DNA of 26,165 nucleotides from contig CBHYLN010000073.1 in the NCBI GenBank assembly GCA_966128725.1, forward strand, positions 1-26,165, in the 5' to 3' direction. This document shows positions 16,354 to 24,826 of the stretch, one piece after another. This stretch comes from JAFDZV01 sp966128725. Lineage in GTDB: Bacteria; Bacteroidota; Ignavibacteria; OLB7. Made by a program: the position numbers and the translations under genes. Below the pieces are notes generated by a model, which saw nothing but the letters and a program-made list of their open reading frames with translations, was not told the origin of the DNA and did not search any database. Numbering within the stretch: the stretch's first letter is position 1; the number at the start of each line of letters is the position of its first letter.

Positions 16354-17507
16354 CCCTGGCGCTTACGATACTGTTCTGGTTTGCCGTTGCATGGCTTGGC
16401 TATGTCTTCGTTGGCTACACGCTGCTGATGGCGCTGCTTGCACGCCTGCGGCCCAGGCCGCTGAAGCGTGACGGCGGTTATCTGCCGCGTGTCTGTCTGG
16501 TAATGGCCGCCTACAACGAGGAGCGGAACATCGCCGAGAAGCTGGAGAACTATCGTACGCTCGATTACCCGCGCGAGCTGCTTACGTTCGCGATCGGCAG
16601 CGATGGCTCGGCCGATGCCACCGATGCGATCATCGAGCGGTATGCCGCCGACGATCCATCGATCACGCTGGCCCGGTACAATCGTGTGGGCAAGACGCGG
16701 ATCGTGTACGAGCTGGCCGAGCAGGCCGATGCCGACGTGATCGTGTTCACCGACGCCGACATCCTGATCGCCCCGGACGGCCTGCGGGTGATCGCGTCGT
16801 GTTTTGCCGACCCCACGGTTGGCGGCGTCATCGGCCGGATGGCCTATCGTGACGAATCCACCAACGCGGGCAACAGGGGGCAGGGGAAGTACCTGGAGCT
16901 GGAGAACATGCTGCGGACGTGGGAGTCGCTGTTCTGGACCACGGTAGGCCCCAGTGGCGAGTGTTTTGCCGTGCGGGCCGGCAGTTACCCGCCGCTGCGC
17001 GACTATCGCCTTTCCGACGACAATCATCTGGTGATCACGATACCCCTGGGCGGGCGGCGTGTGTGGTACGAGCCAACGCTTACCGTCACCGAGATCAACA
17101 AGCGCTCGCTGAACACCGAGGCGCGCCGCCGGCTTCGGATGGGGCAGCAGGCGATGGCAACCTTCCTGGCGCATCGCGAAACGCGGCTGCCGTGGCGCTC
17201 GCTGGTGGGCTTCCAGATCTGGTCGCACAAGCTGCTGCGCAATCTTGCGGCCATCCCGATATGGATTGCCGCCGCCACGGCCCTGGCGCTGGCGCCCGGC
17301 TCAACGCTGTTCCTGGCCATCGCGGCCGTGATCGTGCTGTGGGGGCTGATGATGGCGGTCGCATGGCTTGGCGATCGATTCTCGATTCGCATCGGAGCGT
17401 TTCAGTACGCGCTGTATTTCACGTCGATGCTGAACAGCCTTACCATCGGATCGATGCGGGCGGTGTTCGGCGGCGGGCTGGAAAAATGGAACTCGCAACG
17501 GCTGTAG
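16350..17507 (+). CDS. Membrane-anchored glycosyltransferase family 2 (processive-type)
   Basis: A 385-residue protein with an N-terminal helix (~5-30), a cytoplasmic GT-A domain and two to three C-terminal hydrophobic segments (~297-345, ~350-370). GT2 motifs: VMAAYNEERNIAEKL (~51-65), IGSDGSADATD (~82-92), the metal-binding VFTDADI (~132-138), a DYRLSDDNHLVI segment (~218-229) in the place of the usual ED motif, and RRLRMGQQA (~260-268) at the position of the Q/RxxRW motif of cellulose/hyaluronan-synthase-like enzymes. This layout matches the membrane-bound GT2 group that uses UDP-sugars and lipid acceptors. It is probably an elongating transferase of the repeat unit; polymer synthesis on its own is less likely since the locus has Wzx and Wzy. 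ATG 16350 overlaps the GT4 stop (ATGA). Confidence 0.87.
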   Translation: MTLALTILFWFAVAWLGYVFVGYTLLMALLARLRPRPLKRDGGYLPRVCLVMAAYNEERNIAEKLENYRTLDYPRELLTFAIGSDGSADATDAIIERYAADDPSITLARYNRVGKTRIVYELAEQADADVIVFTDADILIAPDGLRVIASCFADPTVGGVIGRMAYRDESTNAGNRGQGKYLELENMLRTWESLFWTTVGPSGECFAVRAGSYPPLRDYRLSDDNHLVITIPLGGRRVWYEPTLTVTEINKRSLNTEARRRLRMGQQAMATFLAHRETRLPWRSLVGFQIWSHKLLRNLAAIPIWIAAATALALAPGSTLFLAIAAVIVLWGLMMAVAWLGDRFSIRIGAFQYALYFTSMLNSLTIGSMRAVFGGGLEKWNSQRL

Positions 17508-17562
17508 CCGTCTTCCTGATGCCTGGCGCGGCCGGCCGCCGCCAAGGGCGGACGTTTCAATC

Positions 17563-19062
17563 ATGAGCACATCTACGATACAGACCATACCCGGAACGGG
17601 CCTGCTGGGCTACGTACGACGGATGATCGCGACCACGTTGCGTGGCATCGTGAAGTCGCGTCGTGGTATCCAGATGCTGGTGGTGCTGAGCGATGCCGTG
17701 ATGATCGCGGCAACGCTTGCCGTGTTCCTGTTCCTGGTGCTCAGCACGTTCCCGTTTGCGCCGGATGCGCCGCCGATGCCGGTGTTCATGCTGGGCACAA
17801 CGATGATGCTGGCATTCTGGCTGGGGCTGTTCTGGTTCAGCGGCGTGTACATCTCGGTGCACAACCGTTCCTTGTTCGACGAGTTCTACGCCGTGCTGAA
17901 GGTGATCCTTGTTGGCATGATGATCCTTTCGCTGGCGTTGTTCGTTACCGAGGCCAATGCCGACATGAAGTTCGTGGAGTTGGTGAAGAAGGTGCTGAAG
18001 GCGATGGTGTACTTCGTGTTGATGGCGGCGTCGATCGGGTTGGGCCGGTACCTTGTGCGCATGATCGTTCGCCGGCTGCGCAAGCGCGGCATCGGGCTGC
18101 GGCGGGCGGTGATTGTTGGCGATTCGCCGAAGAGCCGCCAGTTGCTGGAGATGTTCAGCACACATCCGGAGCTTGGGTACGCGGTGGTGGGCACGGTTGC
18201 CACCGGCACGCAGCTTACCCCGGAGTTCGCCCGGCGCACGTTGGGCAGCATCGAGGATATCAACGACATCATCAGCGACCGCGAGATCGAGGTTACCGTG
18301 CTTGGCATGGAACATCAGCGCGAGCTGGTGCCGAAGCTGCTTACCGAAACGGCCGTTGCCGATACCACGATCAAGATCATCCCGGACCTGTACGACATCG
18401 TGAGCGGGCAGGCCAAGGCGCAACATCTGTACGGCATTCCGCTGATCGAGATCAACCCGCAGATCATGCCGGTATGGGAGCTGCACCTGAAGCGCGCGAT
18501 GGATATCGCATGCTCGGTGTTTGGCCTTGTGGTTGGCGCCCCGGTGCTGCTTGGCACGTCGCTGCTGGTGAAGCTGGAGGACGGCGGCCCCATCCTGTAC
18601 TCGCAGGAGCGGGTTGGCCTGGGCGGCCGCACGTTCATGATCCACAAGTTCCGCTCGATGCGCATCGACGCCGAGAGCAAGGGGATCAGTTGGACGGCCG
18701 CGAACGACCCCCGCGTTACACGCATCGGCAGGTTTATCCGTAAAACCCATATCGACGAGCTTCCGCAGTTGTGGAATGTGTTGATGGGGGAGATGAGCCT
18801 GGTTGGCCCGCGCCCGGAACGCCCGTTCTACGTGGAGAAGTATTCCAAGGTGCTGCCGTCGTATCCGCGCAGGCTTCGTGTGAAGCCGGGGCTTACCGGG
18901 TGGAATCAGGTGCAGTTGGAGGACATGGTGGAGAACGTGGAGTTCGTGCAGGAGCGTCTGCGCCACGATTTCTTCTACATCGAAAACATGTCGCTCCGGC
19001 TGGATATCGAGATTATTTTTCGGACGGTGATCCGCATACTGCAACGAAAAGGACAGGCGTAG
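17563..19062 (+). CDS. Undecaprenyl-phosphate sugar phosphotransferase (WcaJ/WbaP type, initiating enzyme)
   Basis: This 499-residue enzyme should transfer a sugar-1-phosphate (often glucose or galactose) from UDP-sugar to undecaprenyl phosphate, starting the repeat unit. N-terminal hydrophobic helices span ~38-175. A Rossmann-like CoA_binding_3 domain follows (RRAVIVGDSPKSRQLLE at ~180-196 to LGSIEDINDII at ~227-237). The C-terminal bacterial sugar transferase domain is complete: LKRAMDIACSVFGLVV (~309-324), the catalytic acidic pair in LEDGGPILYSQERVG (~338-352), HKFRSMR (361-367), DPRVTRIGRFIRKTHIDELPQLWNVLMGEMSLVGPRPE (~382-419) and KPGLTGWNQV (441-450). A small hairpin CCGCC-AAG-GGCGG (17539-17551) stands in the 55-base gap before ATG 17563. 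Which sugar it uses cannot be told from sequence. Confidence 0.93.
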   Translation: MSTSTIQTIPGTGLLGYVRRMIATTLRGIVKSRRGIQMLVVLSDAVMIAATLAVFLFLVLSTFPFAPDAPPMPVFMLGTTMMLAFWLGLFWFSGVYISVHNRSLFDEFYAVLKVILVGMMILSLALFVTEANADMKFVELVKKVLKAMVYFVLMAASIGLGRYLVRMIVRRLRKRGIGLRRAVIVGDSPKSRQLLEMFSTHPELGYAVVGTVATGTQLTPEFARRTLGSIEDINDIISDREIEVTVLGMEHQRELVPKLLTETAVADTTIKIIPDLYDIVSGQAKAQHLYGIPLIEINPQIMPVWELHLKRAMDIACSVFGLVVGAPVLLGTSLLVKLEDGGPILYSQERVGLGGRTFMIHKFRSMRIDAESKGISWTAANDPRVTRIGRFIRKTHIDELPQLWNVLMGEMSLVGPRPERPFYVEKYSKVLPSYPRRLRVKPGLTGWNQVQLEDMVENVEFVQERLRHDFFYIENMSLRLDIEIIFRTVIRILQRKGQA

Positions 19063-19066
19063 AAGC

Positions 19067-19828
19067 GTGAGCGAGAAGTTCCTCCCCCAGCGTGCGCTGG
19101 TGATCATACCCACGTATAACGAGATCGACAACGTGCCCACGTTGACCGATCTTGTTCTGGCAACCGATCCACGCATCGACATTCTGTACGTTGATGATGG
19201 CTCGCCCGACGGTACCGGCGCGTTCATCCGGTCGGTGATGGAACAGCAGCCGCGCGTGCACCTGCTGGAGCGGCCCCGCAAGATGGGCCTGGGAACGGCG
19301 TACTGCCGGGGCTTCGAGTTCGCCATCGCCAACAACTACGATGTTGCGATGGAGATGGACGCCGATTTCTCGCACGATCCCAAGGTGCTGCCGAAGTTTC
19401 TGCAGGAGATCGAGGACGCCGACCTGGTGATCGGCTCGCGGTACGTGAAGGGCGTGAACGTTGTGAACTGGCCGATGAGCCGGTTGCTGCTCAGTTATTT
19501 CGCCAACATCTATTCGCGTTTCGTGACCGGCATGCCCCTGTACGACGGCACCGGCGGGTTCAAGTGTTTCCGTGTGGACGTGTTGCGCCGGATCGACCTG
19601 AGCCGCATCCGCTCCAACGGTTACTCCTTCCAGATCGAGTTGAACTTCCTGGTCTGGAGCCTGGGCAAGAAGATCCGCGAGATTCCGATCATCTTCGAGG
19701 ACCGGCGCAGCGGTGTTTCCAAGATGTCGCGCAATATCATCTTCGAGGCCGCGGGCATGGTCTGGAAGCTCCGATTCGCCAAGCTGTTCGGCAGGCTGAA
19801 GAAGCGGTATCTGCCGGCAACCACGTAG
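19067..19828 (+). CDS. Polyprenyl-phosphate mannose synthase-like glycosyltransferase (GT2, DPM1 type)
   Basis: This 253-residue soluble GT2 enzyme resembles bacterial dolichol/polyprenyl-phosphate mannosyltransferases. ALVIIPTYNEIDNVP lies at ~10-24, VDDGSPDGTG at ~42-51, RKMGLGTAYCRGFEFA at ~71-86 and the metal motif MEMDADFSHDP at ~95-105. VIGSRYVKG is at ~121-129, DGTGGFKCFR at ~160-169 and NGYSFQIEL at ~184-192, followed by IPIIFEDRRSGVSKMS. These are family hallmarks, including the R/K-containing end that contacts the lipid phosphate. There are no C-terminal membrane helices, so it is the DPM1-like soluble form. The product would be a polyprenyl-phosphate sugar, a donor for reactions outside the membrane. 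GTG 19067 lies four bases after the previous stop. The next gene is a GT-C-like membrane protein that could use this donor. Confidence 0.9.
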   Translation: MSEKFLPQRALVIIPTYNEIDNVPTLTDLVLATDPRIDILYVDDGSPDGTGAFIRSVMEQQPRVHLLERPRKMGLGTAYCRGFEFAIANNYDVAMEMDADFSHDPKVLPKFLQEIEDADLVIGSRYVKGVNVVNWPMSRLLLSYFANIYSRFVTGMPLYDGTGGFKCFRVDVLRRIDLSRIRSNGYSFQIELNFLVWSLGKKIREIPIIFEDRRSGVSKMSRNIIFEAAGMVWKLRFAKLFGRLKKRYLPATT

Positions 19829-20028
19829 TCGCCGGCGCTGCCGGGCACGGGCTTGCAGGCCGCGGATCACGGCGGTGATGGGGGTGGCCAACGCTCCGGC
19901 GGGCTGTGGATGTTCTCCGAGTTCTTTGAATGCGCGGGAAGCGACGCGGAACTGCCTTGTGCCGGGCCATCGGGGCACTGTAGCATTGCCGTGTGCATGC
20001 TTCATCCTGAACGATCCGCATCATCACA

Positions 20029-21489
20029 ATGGAACGTTCGTTTGGGATCGGCCGCAACCGGGCGCAATGCCTGCGGCGGCTGATGGTGCCGGCCTCCGTG
20101 CTGGCAGTGCGTCTCATCGCCTGGCATATCCTTCCGATATTCGACGACGCGTTCATAACCCTGCGGTACGCGCGCAATCTTGCCGCCGGCCATGGGTTCC
20201 TGTACAATCCCGGTGAGTGGGTGCTGGGCACAACCGCGCCCGCGTTCGGGCTGCTTGCAACACCGCTGCACCTGTTCGGGTTTCCGATGCCGGGCTCAAT
20301 CGTTGCCGCCAACATCCTGTGCGATGTGCTGATCGCCTGGGTTGTGTGCCGGTTGCTGGAGCGCGGCGGTGCCGCGCGGGCCGTCCCGATCTTCGGCGCG
20401 TTGTTTGCCCTCAGCCCGATCATGTCGCGCGTGTGCGTGGGCGGGATGGAGGTTGATCTGTTCCTGCTGCTGGGGCTTGCGGCAATCGTGAGCTACCACC
20501 GTGGCTACCCCGCGCGTGCGGCCGCGATCGCCGCGGGGGCCTGCTTTCTGCGGCCGGAGTCGGCGCTGCTGGTGGCCCTGTTCTGCGCGCTCGAGATCCT
20601 GGCGCGCGGCTACCGGCGCGCTGCCGTGATGGCCCTGCTGGCTGTTTGCGTCGTTCTTCCCGGCGTTCTTCTTCTGACGGCGTTGTACGGCAGCCCGGTG
20701 CCGCAGTCGGTTGCGGCCAAGGCCGCGCTGCCGCCCGCCGCGATCCCGGCCGTGCTGCGAAGCCTGGTGGCGGCCGATCCCCTGATGCTTCTGTTGCTGC
20801 CCTTTGCACTGCTGGGCGGCCTGCATGCCTGGCGAATGGGCGGCGCGGCGCGCACGGTGGTGCTGTGGGGAGCCGCGCAGATTGCCATGTACACGGCCGC
20901 CCGACCCAACCCGTGGCCCTGGTACGGTGAGGTTGCCCACGGGGTGATGCTTGTGGCCGCCTCGCTGGGTCTGCACCAGGCGCTGGCCCGATTTGCGCCC
21001 CGCATCCCTCGGCTGTTCGAGCGCCTGCCCGCCGCGGCGACGCTGGCCGTGCTGCCGATTGTTGTGTGGGGCTGCGTGGCGTTCGCGCGCGCCGGCGATC
21101 CGGTTTCCGCGGGCGTATACACGCCGCTGCGTGCGTGGTGCGCAACGCATTTGCACGCCGGCAGCACGGTGGCCGCGTACGACGTTGGCGCGCTGGGGTA
21201 CTTCTGCGATGCGCATGTGTACGATCTGGCCGGCCTTGTGTGGCCGCCCGCGGTACAGCAGCGATGGCGGTATGCCCGCCTGGTTGCCGGTTGTCGGCCG
21301 GATTATCTCTACGTTGCGGCGATGAAGGAAACGGCGGGCTGGCTTGCCGATCCGTTGTTACGGGGTCGGTACCGCCTTATCGCGCGTTTCGTGCCAGGTG
21401 TTGCGGCGCCTGCTGCCTGCCTCGACAGCGTTTCGTTCAGCCAGGCCTGGGTGCAGGAGTATCTTCTGCTGCAACGTGTAGGGCCGTGA
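20029..21489 (+). CDS. GT-C-like multi-pass membrane glycosyltransferase (putative)
   Basis: A 486-residue protein with about ten hydrophobic segments in its first ~370 residues and a soluble C-terminal part. The most telling feature is FDDAFITLRYARNLAAGHGFLYNPGEWVLG (from residue ~38), here cited in two parts: FDDAFITLRYARN and GHGFLYNPGE. Its DD pair sits in the first periplasmic loop, where GT-C enzymes of the PMT/ArnT type have their catalytic acid. Such enzymes transfer sugars from polyprenyl-phosphate carriers outside the membrane. The C-terminal segment TVAAYDVGALGYFCD...DLAGLVWP is also shared by uncharacterised members of this group. Substrate and product are unknown. It follows the polyprenyl-P-mannose synthase-like gene after a 200-base gap with no gene seen, apart from a small GTGCC/GGCAC hairpin (19959-19978). 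The TGA overlaps an alternative GTG start of the next gene. Confidence 0.65.
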   Translation: MERSFGIGRNRAQCLRRLMVPASVLAVRLIAWHILPIFDDAFITLRYARNLAAGHGFLYNPGEWVLGTTAPAFGLLATPLHLFGFPMPGSIVAANILCDVLIAWVVCRLLERGGAARAVPIFGALFALSPIMSRVCVGGMEVDLFLLLGLAAIVSYHRGYPARAAAIAAGACFLRPESALLVALFCALEILARGYRRAAVMALLAVCVVLPGVLLLTALYGSPVPQSVAAKAALPPAAIPAVLRSLVAADPLMLLLLPFALLGGLHAWRMGGAARTVVLWGAAQIAMYTAARPNPWPWYGEVAHGVMLVAASLGLHQALARFAPRIPRLFERLPAAATLAVLPIVVWGCVAFARAGDPVSAGVYTPLRAWCATHLHAGSTVAAYDVGALGYFCDAHVYDLAGLVWPPAVQQRWRYARLVAGCRPDYLYVAAMKETAGWLADPLLRGRYRLIARFVPGVAAPAACLDSVSFSQAWVQEYLLLQRVGP

Positions 21490-21536
21490 CAGTGCCGCGT
21501 TGGATGGCCGCGAAGGCGGCCCTTGTTCAGGAATTC

Positions 21537-23504
21537 ATGCAGATATCCGTCGTCATCGTCAACTACAACGTCTGCGACCTGCTGCTTAACGCGGTGGCGT
21601 CGGTATACGTTGCGCTCGATGGACTCGATGGCGAGATCATCGTTGTGGACAATGCCTCCTCCGATGGCGCGGTCGAGACGTTGAACCGGGTGTATCCGGA
21701 TGTGGTGACCGTTGCGCTGGAGCGGAACCTGGGATTTGGCGCGGCCAACAACATCGGGTTCGAGCGGGCGCGCGGCCAGTACGTGCTGATCCTGAATCCG
21801 GATACCGTGGTGCAGGAGGATACCATCCGCACGATGCTGGCCTTCATGGCCGAGCATCCCGACGTGGCGTTCTCCGGCTGCAAGATCATCCTGCCCAACG
21901 GCACCTACGATCCGGTATCCAAGCGCGGATTTCCGTCGCCGTGGTCATCGTTCTGCAAGGTGTTCGGGCTCAGCCGGATGTTCCCGAAATCCCGGCTGTT
22001 CGGCGGCTACAATCTTACCTACATCGATGCCGACGAAACCGCGCCGGTGGATGCGCTCTCCGGCTGCTTCATGGTATGCCGCGCCGATGTGTTGAAGCAG
22101 CTTGGCGGGTTCGACACCGATTACTTCATGTACGGCGAGGATCTGGATCTGTGTTACCGTGCCAAGAAGCTCGGGTGGGCGATCTACTATTATCCCGCTA
22201 CCTCGATCCTGCATTTGCGCGGGCAAAGCACGCGCCGCAGCTCGATTGATGCGCTGGCCGTGTTCTACGAGGCGATGGAAATCTTCGCCCGCAAGCATTT
22301 CCGTTCCAACCCGCCGCTGCTGTGGATGATCGGCCTGGGGATACGCCTGCGTCGCTGGCTGGCCCGGCTGCTGGAACGTTTCCCGGCCGTGGGGCTTGCC
22401 CCGATCGATGTGCTCGCCACCCTGATCGGGTTCATGATCGGCTCCACCATCAAGTTCGGCGGGCCCTTTGTGTACCCGTCGTATGCCTTCCCGATGGTGT
22501 TGATCCTGCCGCCGTTGATTTTCACGGTTGCCCTTGGGATGGTTGGCGGATATTCGTCGGACGATCGCACGCCCGGCAAGGCGTTGCTGGGATATCTGAT
22601 GGGCTTCTTCGTGCTCAGCACGCTGCCGTACTTCTTCAAGTCGTACGCGTTCAGCCGGGGCGTGGTGCTGGTTACCACCGGCGTTGCGGCGATGGTTGGT
22701 GTTGGCGTGCGGTTCGGTTGGCTGCTGTTCCGTCGCACGTTTGGGGCCGAATCCATCCGGCGTGTGGCGTTCCTCAGCCGTGTGGAGATTGGCCCCGCGG
22801 CCCGCAATGCCGTGCGGCGCATGTTCTTCACGCGCCCGGTTGCCATCGTTGGAACTATCGTCCCGGCGTTCAGCGATGTTGGCAACGTGGGGGAGGAGGC
22901 GCTGGGAACCGTGGAGAATATCGGCAAGATCGTGCGCGAGTATCGCCTTACCGATATCCTGGTTGCCGATTCGCGGCTGTCGTACAGCGAGGTGCTGCGC
23001 GCGATGCAGTACACGGCAAATCGGCCGGTGCGTTATCACATCGTGCATGGCGCGCTTGAAGCCGCCGGCGAGGTTGTAGCGCCCAGTGCCCCGATAGCCG
23101 TGCCTGCCGCGCGCGACCGGAAGGCGTCGGCGATGGTGCTTCGCGGGCTCCGCGACAGGTTTCTGGCAACGGTAGGTCTTTTGCTTGCCCCTGTCGTATA
23201 TTTGTCCACCCGCCAGGCAGGACTGCACCTTCGCGAGCTTTGGGATGTGCTTATCGGCAGGCGTACGCTTGTGGGAGCGGTATCCGCGAACCAGCCGGGT
23301 ACGCGATCACCGGTGTTCTCCATGATGGCGCTATACCGTGACGGCACACTGAGCCAGCGGGAGATTGCCCAGATCGAGAGTTTCTATAACGCGAATCAGT
23401 CGTTTCTTCTCGATTGTGAAATCATCATCGCCGTGCTGAGGCATCGGCGAATCCCCACGGGGACCGATGCCGTGGCGGAAAAAGGGAAGGGGATGCCGGG
23501 CTGA
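21537..23504 (+). CDS. GT2 glycosyltransferase fused to a degenerate sugar-phosphate transferase-like membrane domain
   Basis: A 655-residue fusion. Residues 1-~260 are a GT2 domain: SVVIVNYNVCDLL (4-16), VVDNASSDGA (~36-45), NLGFGAANN (64-72), LNPDTVV (~86-92) and MYGEDLDLC (~198-206). Four helices follow (~289-303, ~318-338, ~348-365, ~374-398). Next comes a Rossmann-like segment with RPVAIVG (433-439) and LGTVENIGKIVREYRLTDIL (456-475), closely parallel to LGSIEDINDIISDREIEVTVL of the initiating transferase at 17563. A helix at ~541-555, then ELWDVLIGRRTLVG (567-580) and LLDCEIIIAVLRHRR at the end, mimic its LWNVLMGEMSLVG and final helix. The catalytic block (acidic pair, KFRSM, GPRPE, KPGLTGW) is missing. 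ATG 21537 is chosen for its upstream AGGA; GTG 21486, overlapping the previous stop, and ATG 21504 are alternatives. Confidence 0.82.
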   Translation: MQISVVIVNYNVCDLLLNAVASVYVALDGLDGEIIVVDNASSDGAVETLNRVYPDVVTVALERNLGFGAANNIGFERARGQYVLILNPDTVVQEDTIRTMLAFMAEHPDVAFSGCKIILPNGTYDPVSKRGFPSPWSSFCKVFGLSRMFPKSRLFGGYNLTYIDADETAPVDALSGCFMVCRADVLKQLGGFDTDYFMYGEDLDLCYRAKKLGWAIYYYPATSILHLRGQSTRRSSIDALAVFYEAMEIFARKHFRSNPPLLWMIGLGIRLRRWLARLLERFPAVGLAPIDVLATLIGFMIGSTIKFGGPFVYPSYAFPMVLILPPLIFTVALGMVGGYSSDDRTPGKALLGYLMGFFVLSTLPYFFKSYAFSRGVVLVTTGVAAMVGVGVRFGWLLFRRTFGAESIRRVAFLSRVEIGPAARNAVRRMFFTRPVAIVGTIVPAFSDVGNVGEEALGTVENIGKIVREYRLTDILVADSRLSYSEVLRAMQYTANRPVRYHIVHGALEAAGEVVAPSAPIAVPAARDRKASAMVLRGLRDRFLATVGLLLAPVVYLSTRQAGLHLRELWDVLIGRRTLVGAVSANQPGTRSPVFSMMALYRDGTLSQREIAQIESFYNANQSFLLDCEIIIAVLRHRRIPTGTDAVAEKGKGMPG

Positions 23505-23696
23505 AATCCTGGCAGCAACCTTTGCGGAATGCCTGGGGACATTTGAATCCATGCCGACCCGATCCATCGTTTGCCGATACTCCGGCCACGATGGGTACCC
23601 CATCATCAATGATGCGGGCGGCAACACGAACGGCGGCGGCAATCCCTGCGAACACCTTTGCGCCAGCCGGATCGTATCAGGGGATCTTACATAATC

Positions 23697-24653
23697 ATGG
23701 CCAAATACGTACTTGAGTTCGAGCGGCCGATCCTTGAGCTGGAGGAAAAAATCGCCGAGATGCGATCGATGTCCGACCAGCTTGATATCGGCGATGAGAT
23801 CGAGGTCCTGGAGCAGAAAGTAGAGCGGCTTCGTGCCAGCATCTATGAGCAGCTCACACGTTGGCAACGCGTTCAGCTAGCACGCCATCCCGACCGGCCT
23901 TACACACTGGACTACGTCGCGCTCATCTGCGAGGACTTCATCGAGCTTCACGGCGATCGTGCCTATGGTGACGATATGGCAATTGTTGCCGGGCTTGCCA
24001 GGATCGAAGGCCGTGAGATGGTGTTGATCGGTCAGCAGAAAGGCCACGACACCAAGGAAAATCTGGCTCGGAATTTCGGCATGCCGAATCCGGAGGGATA
24101 TCGCAAGGCGCTTCGATTGATGAAGCTGGCCGAGAAGTTCTCGCTTCCGGTTGTCACGTTGATCGACACGCAGGGTGCATATCCCGGGATCGAGGCCGAG
24201 GAACGGGGCCAGGCCGAAGCCATTGCACGCAATCTGTTGGAGATGGCGCGTTTGCGCACGCCGATCGTGAATATCGTGATCGGTGAGGGAGCCTCCGGCG
24301 GAGCGTTGGGCATTGGCATGGGCGACCGTCTGGCAATGATGGAGAATGCCTGGTTCTCCGTTATCTCGCCGGAATCATGTTCCAGCATCCTCTGGAAAAG
24401 CTGGGACTTCAAGGAGCAGGCGGCCGAGGCGTTGAAGCTTACCGCGCGCGACCTGCTCGAGATGGGCATTGCCGACACGATCATACCGGAACCTGTTGGC
24501 GGTGCTCACCGCGATCCGGCTACGGCCGCCGCGGCACTAAAGGGGGCGCTGCTTGATTCGTTGAACGAACTGGGCACGCTCTCGATCGATCAGCTTCTGG
24601 CACGCCGTCACCAGCGTTATGCCGCCATCGGAGTATGGGAGGAAGCTGCCTGA
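23697..24653 (+). CDS. accA: Acetyl-CoA carboxylase carboxyltransferase subunit alpha
   Basis: AccA and AccD together transfer the carboxyl group from carboxybiotin to acetyl-CoA, giving malonyl-CoA for fatty-acid synthesis in the cytoplasm. The product is 318 residues, nearly the same length as E. coli AccA (319). The helical N-terminus FERPILELEEKIAEMR (~8-23) is typical. Then come FIELHGDRAYGDD (81-93), GQQKGHDTKENLARNFGMPNPEGYRKALR (~112-140), LIDTQGAYPGIEAEERGQ (155-172), the oxyanion-type IGEGASGGALGIG (~195-207) and SVISPESCSSILWK (~221-234). Everything expected is present. ATG 23697 lies 192 bases after the polysaccharide block in a gap without a visible gene; an AGGGG at 23679-23683 is too far away to be a convincing Shine-Dalgarno. 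It is a housekeeping gene unrelated to polysaccharide synthesis, marking the downstream border of that cluster. Confidence 0.97.
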   Translation: MAKYVLEFERPILELEEKIAEMRSMSDQLDIGDEIEVLEQKVERLRASIYEQLTRWQRVQLARHPDRPYTLDYVALICEDFIELHGDRAYGDDMAIVAGLARIEGREMVLIGQQKGHDTKENLARNFGMPNPEGYRKALRLMKLAEKFSLPVVTLIDTQGAYPGIEAEERGQAEAIARNLLEMARLRTPIVNIVIGEGASGGALGIGMGDRLAMMENAWFSVISPESCSSILWKSWDFKEQAAEALKLTARDLLEMGIADTIIPEPVGGAHRDPATAAAALKGALLDSLNELGTLSIDQLLARRHQRYAAIGVWEEAA

Positions 24654-24704
24654 GCGGTTCCGCGACAATCCAACCAAGATTGGAGTCCGCTCACCTTTGT
24701 GTTT
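24651..24704 (+). terminator. Terminator-like stem-loop after accA
   Basis: TGAGCGG (24651-24657, including the accA stop codon) pairs perfectly with CCGCTCA (24687-24693). Within the loop TCCAA (24669-24673) pairs with TTGGA (24680-24684). A moderately T-rich stretch, CCTTTGTGTTT, follows. The two nested perfect stems make termination here plausible, though the T run is interrupted. Confidence 0.45.
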
Positions 24705-24826
24705 CGTGAAACGTTTGATTGATGCGTGAGCCAAGGGGAAGGATCGTGCCCGACACATGGTGCTGGTGTTGGCCTGTCCTGGTTTCACGTTGAGTAGACA
24801 GTACCGTATATCAGGGAATTGCGACA

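Noticed and set aside
14036..19970. Shared 12-mer GTGCCGGGCCAT near 14036 and 19959 as a regulatory motif
   Set aside because: Flanking bases do not align, and a 12-base match is expected by chance in a GC-rich window of this size.
23197..23204. TATATTTG, an exact match to the Bacteroidota -7 consensus, as an accA promoter
   Set aside because: It lies inside the coding sequence of the GT2 fusion, 493 bases before accA, and the upstream TTTG is only 13 bases away instead of 17-23.
24784..24812. TTCACG-17-TATATC as a sigma-70-like promoter of the Arg/Gly-rich gene
   Set aside because: Only four of six bases match in each box, and transcription would start after the Shine-Dalgarno-like AGGGA (24813-24817).
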